From positions 1 to 64,000 of the forward strand of contig NZ_BPUO01000023.1 in NCBI RefSeq assembly GCF_022179805.1: a DNA stretch of 64,000 bases. Direction: 5' to 3'. Below the pieces are notes generated by a model. That model was not told where the DNA came from. It saw only the letters and a program-made list of their open reading frames with translations, and did no database searches. Source of the DNA: Cupriavidus pauculus (GTDB taxonomy: Bacteria > Pseudomonadota > Gammaproteobacteria > Burkholderiales > Burkholderiaceae). Positions 63,308 to 64,000 of the stretch are shown here, in pieces. The stretch's first letter is position 1. The number at the start of each line of letters is the position of its first letter. The position numbers were made by a program, and so were the translations under genes.

Positions 63308-63764
63308 CTAAGACCGACTCAACATCCGGTGTCTGAACGACGCCATCGCAAAGAAAACGCAATCGGCCGAGATTGTTCGATTGTTAAACGGCATTACAGA
63401 AATTGTATACCGCTGCCCCGCCCACCCGAAGTGCGTGCCGACTGTCAGCCGACGGCGATTCTGCGGCCGCGACTCATCACTTACCGGTTAGCGCGCTCTG
63501 GACGACGAGCAGAAAGGTAAATGTCCCGACCCACTTCCGTGGGGATTAGTAAATCGCCGCGCTGCCGTAAATGCACGTAGAGCATTTATTCGTCGTTTGA
63601 GGGAATCAAGAAGGTATATTTTCGGCTCGAACCGAATATTGCAGCTGGCGAGATTACCCAAATCGTGATTGAATATTGAGGCTTTACTGAGCGGCGGTAT
63701 GTAGGTTTAAGTACTATACGTCGCTCTATTTTAACTAACACGAGAAACCTCCGGAGGGGGGCGA
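63308..63764. other. Gap with a fall in GC
   Basis: No gene supported. From about 63590 the sequence becomes clearly AT-richer than the rest of the window, with an imperfect hairpin near 63618-63642 (TTCGG/CCGAA core). It may be the edge of an acquired island. Confidence 0.35.
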
Positions 63765-64000
63765 TTGCCAATGCAGCAGCAAGCGGATACGAGACCAATC
63801 GTACGACCCGAAGATATTGCCGAGGTATGGGAAATAGTTCAGCAGATGACCAAGCGAAAGGTGGACAAACCCAAGCCGTCCGTCTGGATACAGAAGCTAG
63901 ACCAAGTCATTCTCGTCACGCAAGAGTCATGGGTCGCTGGATATGTTGTCCTTCTTCTTATAACTGCTCTCTTGTGGTTACTCCCGAGTTGGCCGCTCGG
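63765..64000 (+). CDS. Partial hypothetical membrane protein at the window edge
   Basis: The frame stays open to the end of the window. It encodes a charged N-terminal part ('RPEDIAEVWEIVQQMTKRKV'), then a hydrophobic segment ('GYVVLLLITALLWLLPSW'). GGAGGGGG lies 8 bases before TTG 63765; an in-frame ATG lies at 63771. Unknown function, and the 3' end is missing. Its AT-richer composition differs from the genes upstream. Confidence 0.6.
   Translation, partial: MPMQQQADTRPIVRPEDIAEVWEIVQQMTKRKVDKPKPSVWIQKLDQVILVTQESWVAGYVVLLLITALLWLLPSWPL

Overview
The window looks like a stretch of a beta-proteobacterial genome of the Cupriavidus/Ralstonia type (Burkholderiales). The grounds are high GC, two tricarboxylate-transport (Bug) binding proteins, a Burkholderiales-style H-NS ending in the 'DPKSGKSWSGRGRAPAW' motif, a Neisserial-type porin, many LysR regulators and an extra RpoD-like sigma factor. 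The load of accessory catabolism, efflux and spare global regulators suggests a secondary chromosome or megaplasmid (inference). I saw no tRNA, rRNA, CRISPR array or intact insertion sequence.

1-3.4 kb: a debris zone with a transposase fragment fused to a 5'-truncated, internally deleted quinone oxidoreductase, then a SnoaL-like protein, a lone Bug protein and a decayed stretch. 3.5-13.7 kb: an eight-gene minus-strand aromatic-catabolism operon (FAA-family hydrolase, VOC extradiol dioxygenase, FAD hydroxylase, porin, Bug protein, Rieske reductase, Rieske oxygenase, fumarylacetoacetase). A LysR gene diverges from it, with a perfect T-N11-A dyad between. 13.9-17.8 kb: an orphan Tsi6-like immunity gene, a LysE exporter with an AraC regulator, and an isochorismatase-family hydrolase divergent from a LysR gene.

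18.6-24.1 kb: a tight two-gene unit of a HExxH metallopeptidase and a ComEC-type metallo-beta-lactamase hydrolase, the best candidate here for an undescribed system. A small exported protein and a periplasmic ClpP-like/LprI fusion follow. 24.4-32.5 kb: a complete RND efflux operon (fusion protein, pump, outer-membrane factor) divergent from a CpxR/CpxA-like two-component pair, with a phased array of GTAAA-like direct repeats between them.

32.8-44.7 kb: an accessory region with degenerate intergenic repeats, a patatin-like lipoprotein, a duplicated-domain lipoprotein, an EthD protein, an exported RHS protein with a toxin-like C-terminus followed 4 bases later by a DUF6869-like putative immunity gene, and a large SWIM-SNF2 helicase. 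45.7-57.6 kb: a regulator- and stress-rich region with DUF465, a universal stress protein, H-NS, a histone H1-like Lys/Ala-rich protein, a NarL-type response regulator, an FNR-type sensor, several small proteins, an RpoD paralogue starting at TTG and a BamE/SmpA-like lipoprotein.

58.0-63.3 kb: a sugar-acid operon (IlvD/Edd-family dehydratase, MFS transporter, DHDPS-family aldolase/dehydratase) divergent from a LysR gene with its own dyad. The window ends inside an AT-richer stretch with a partial membrane-anchored ORF.
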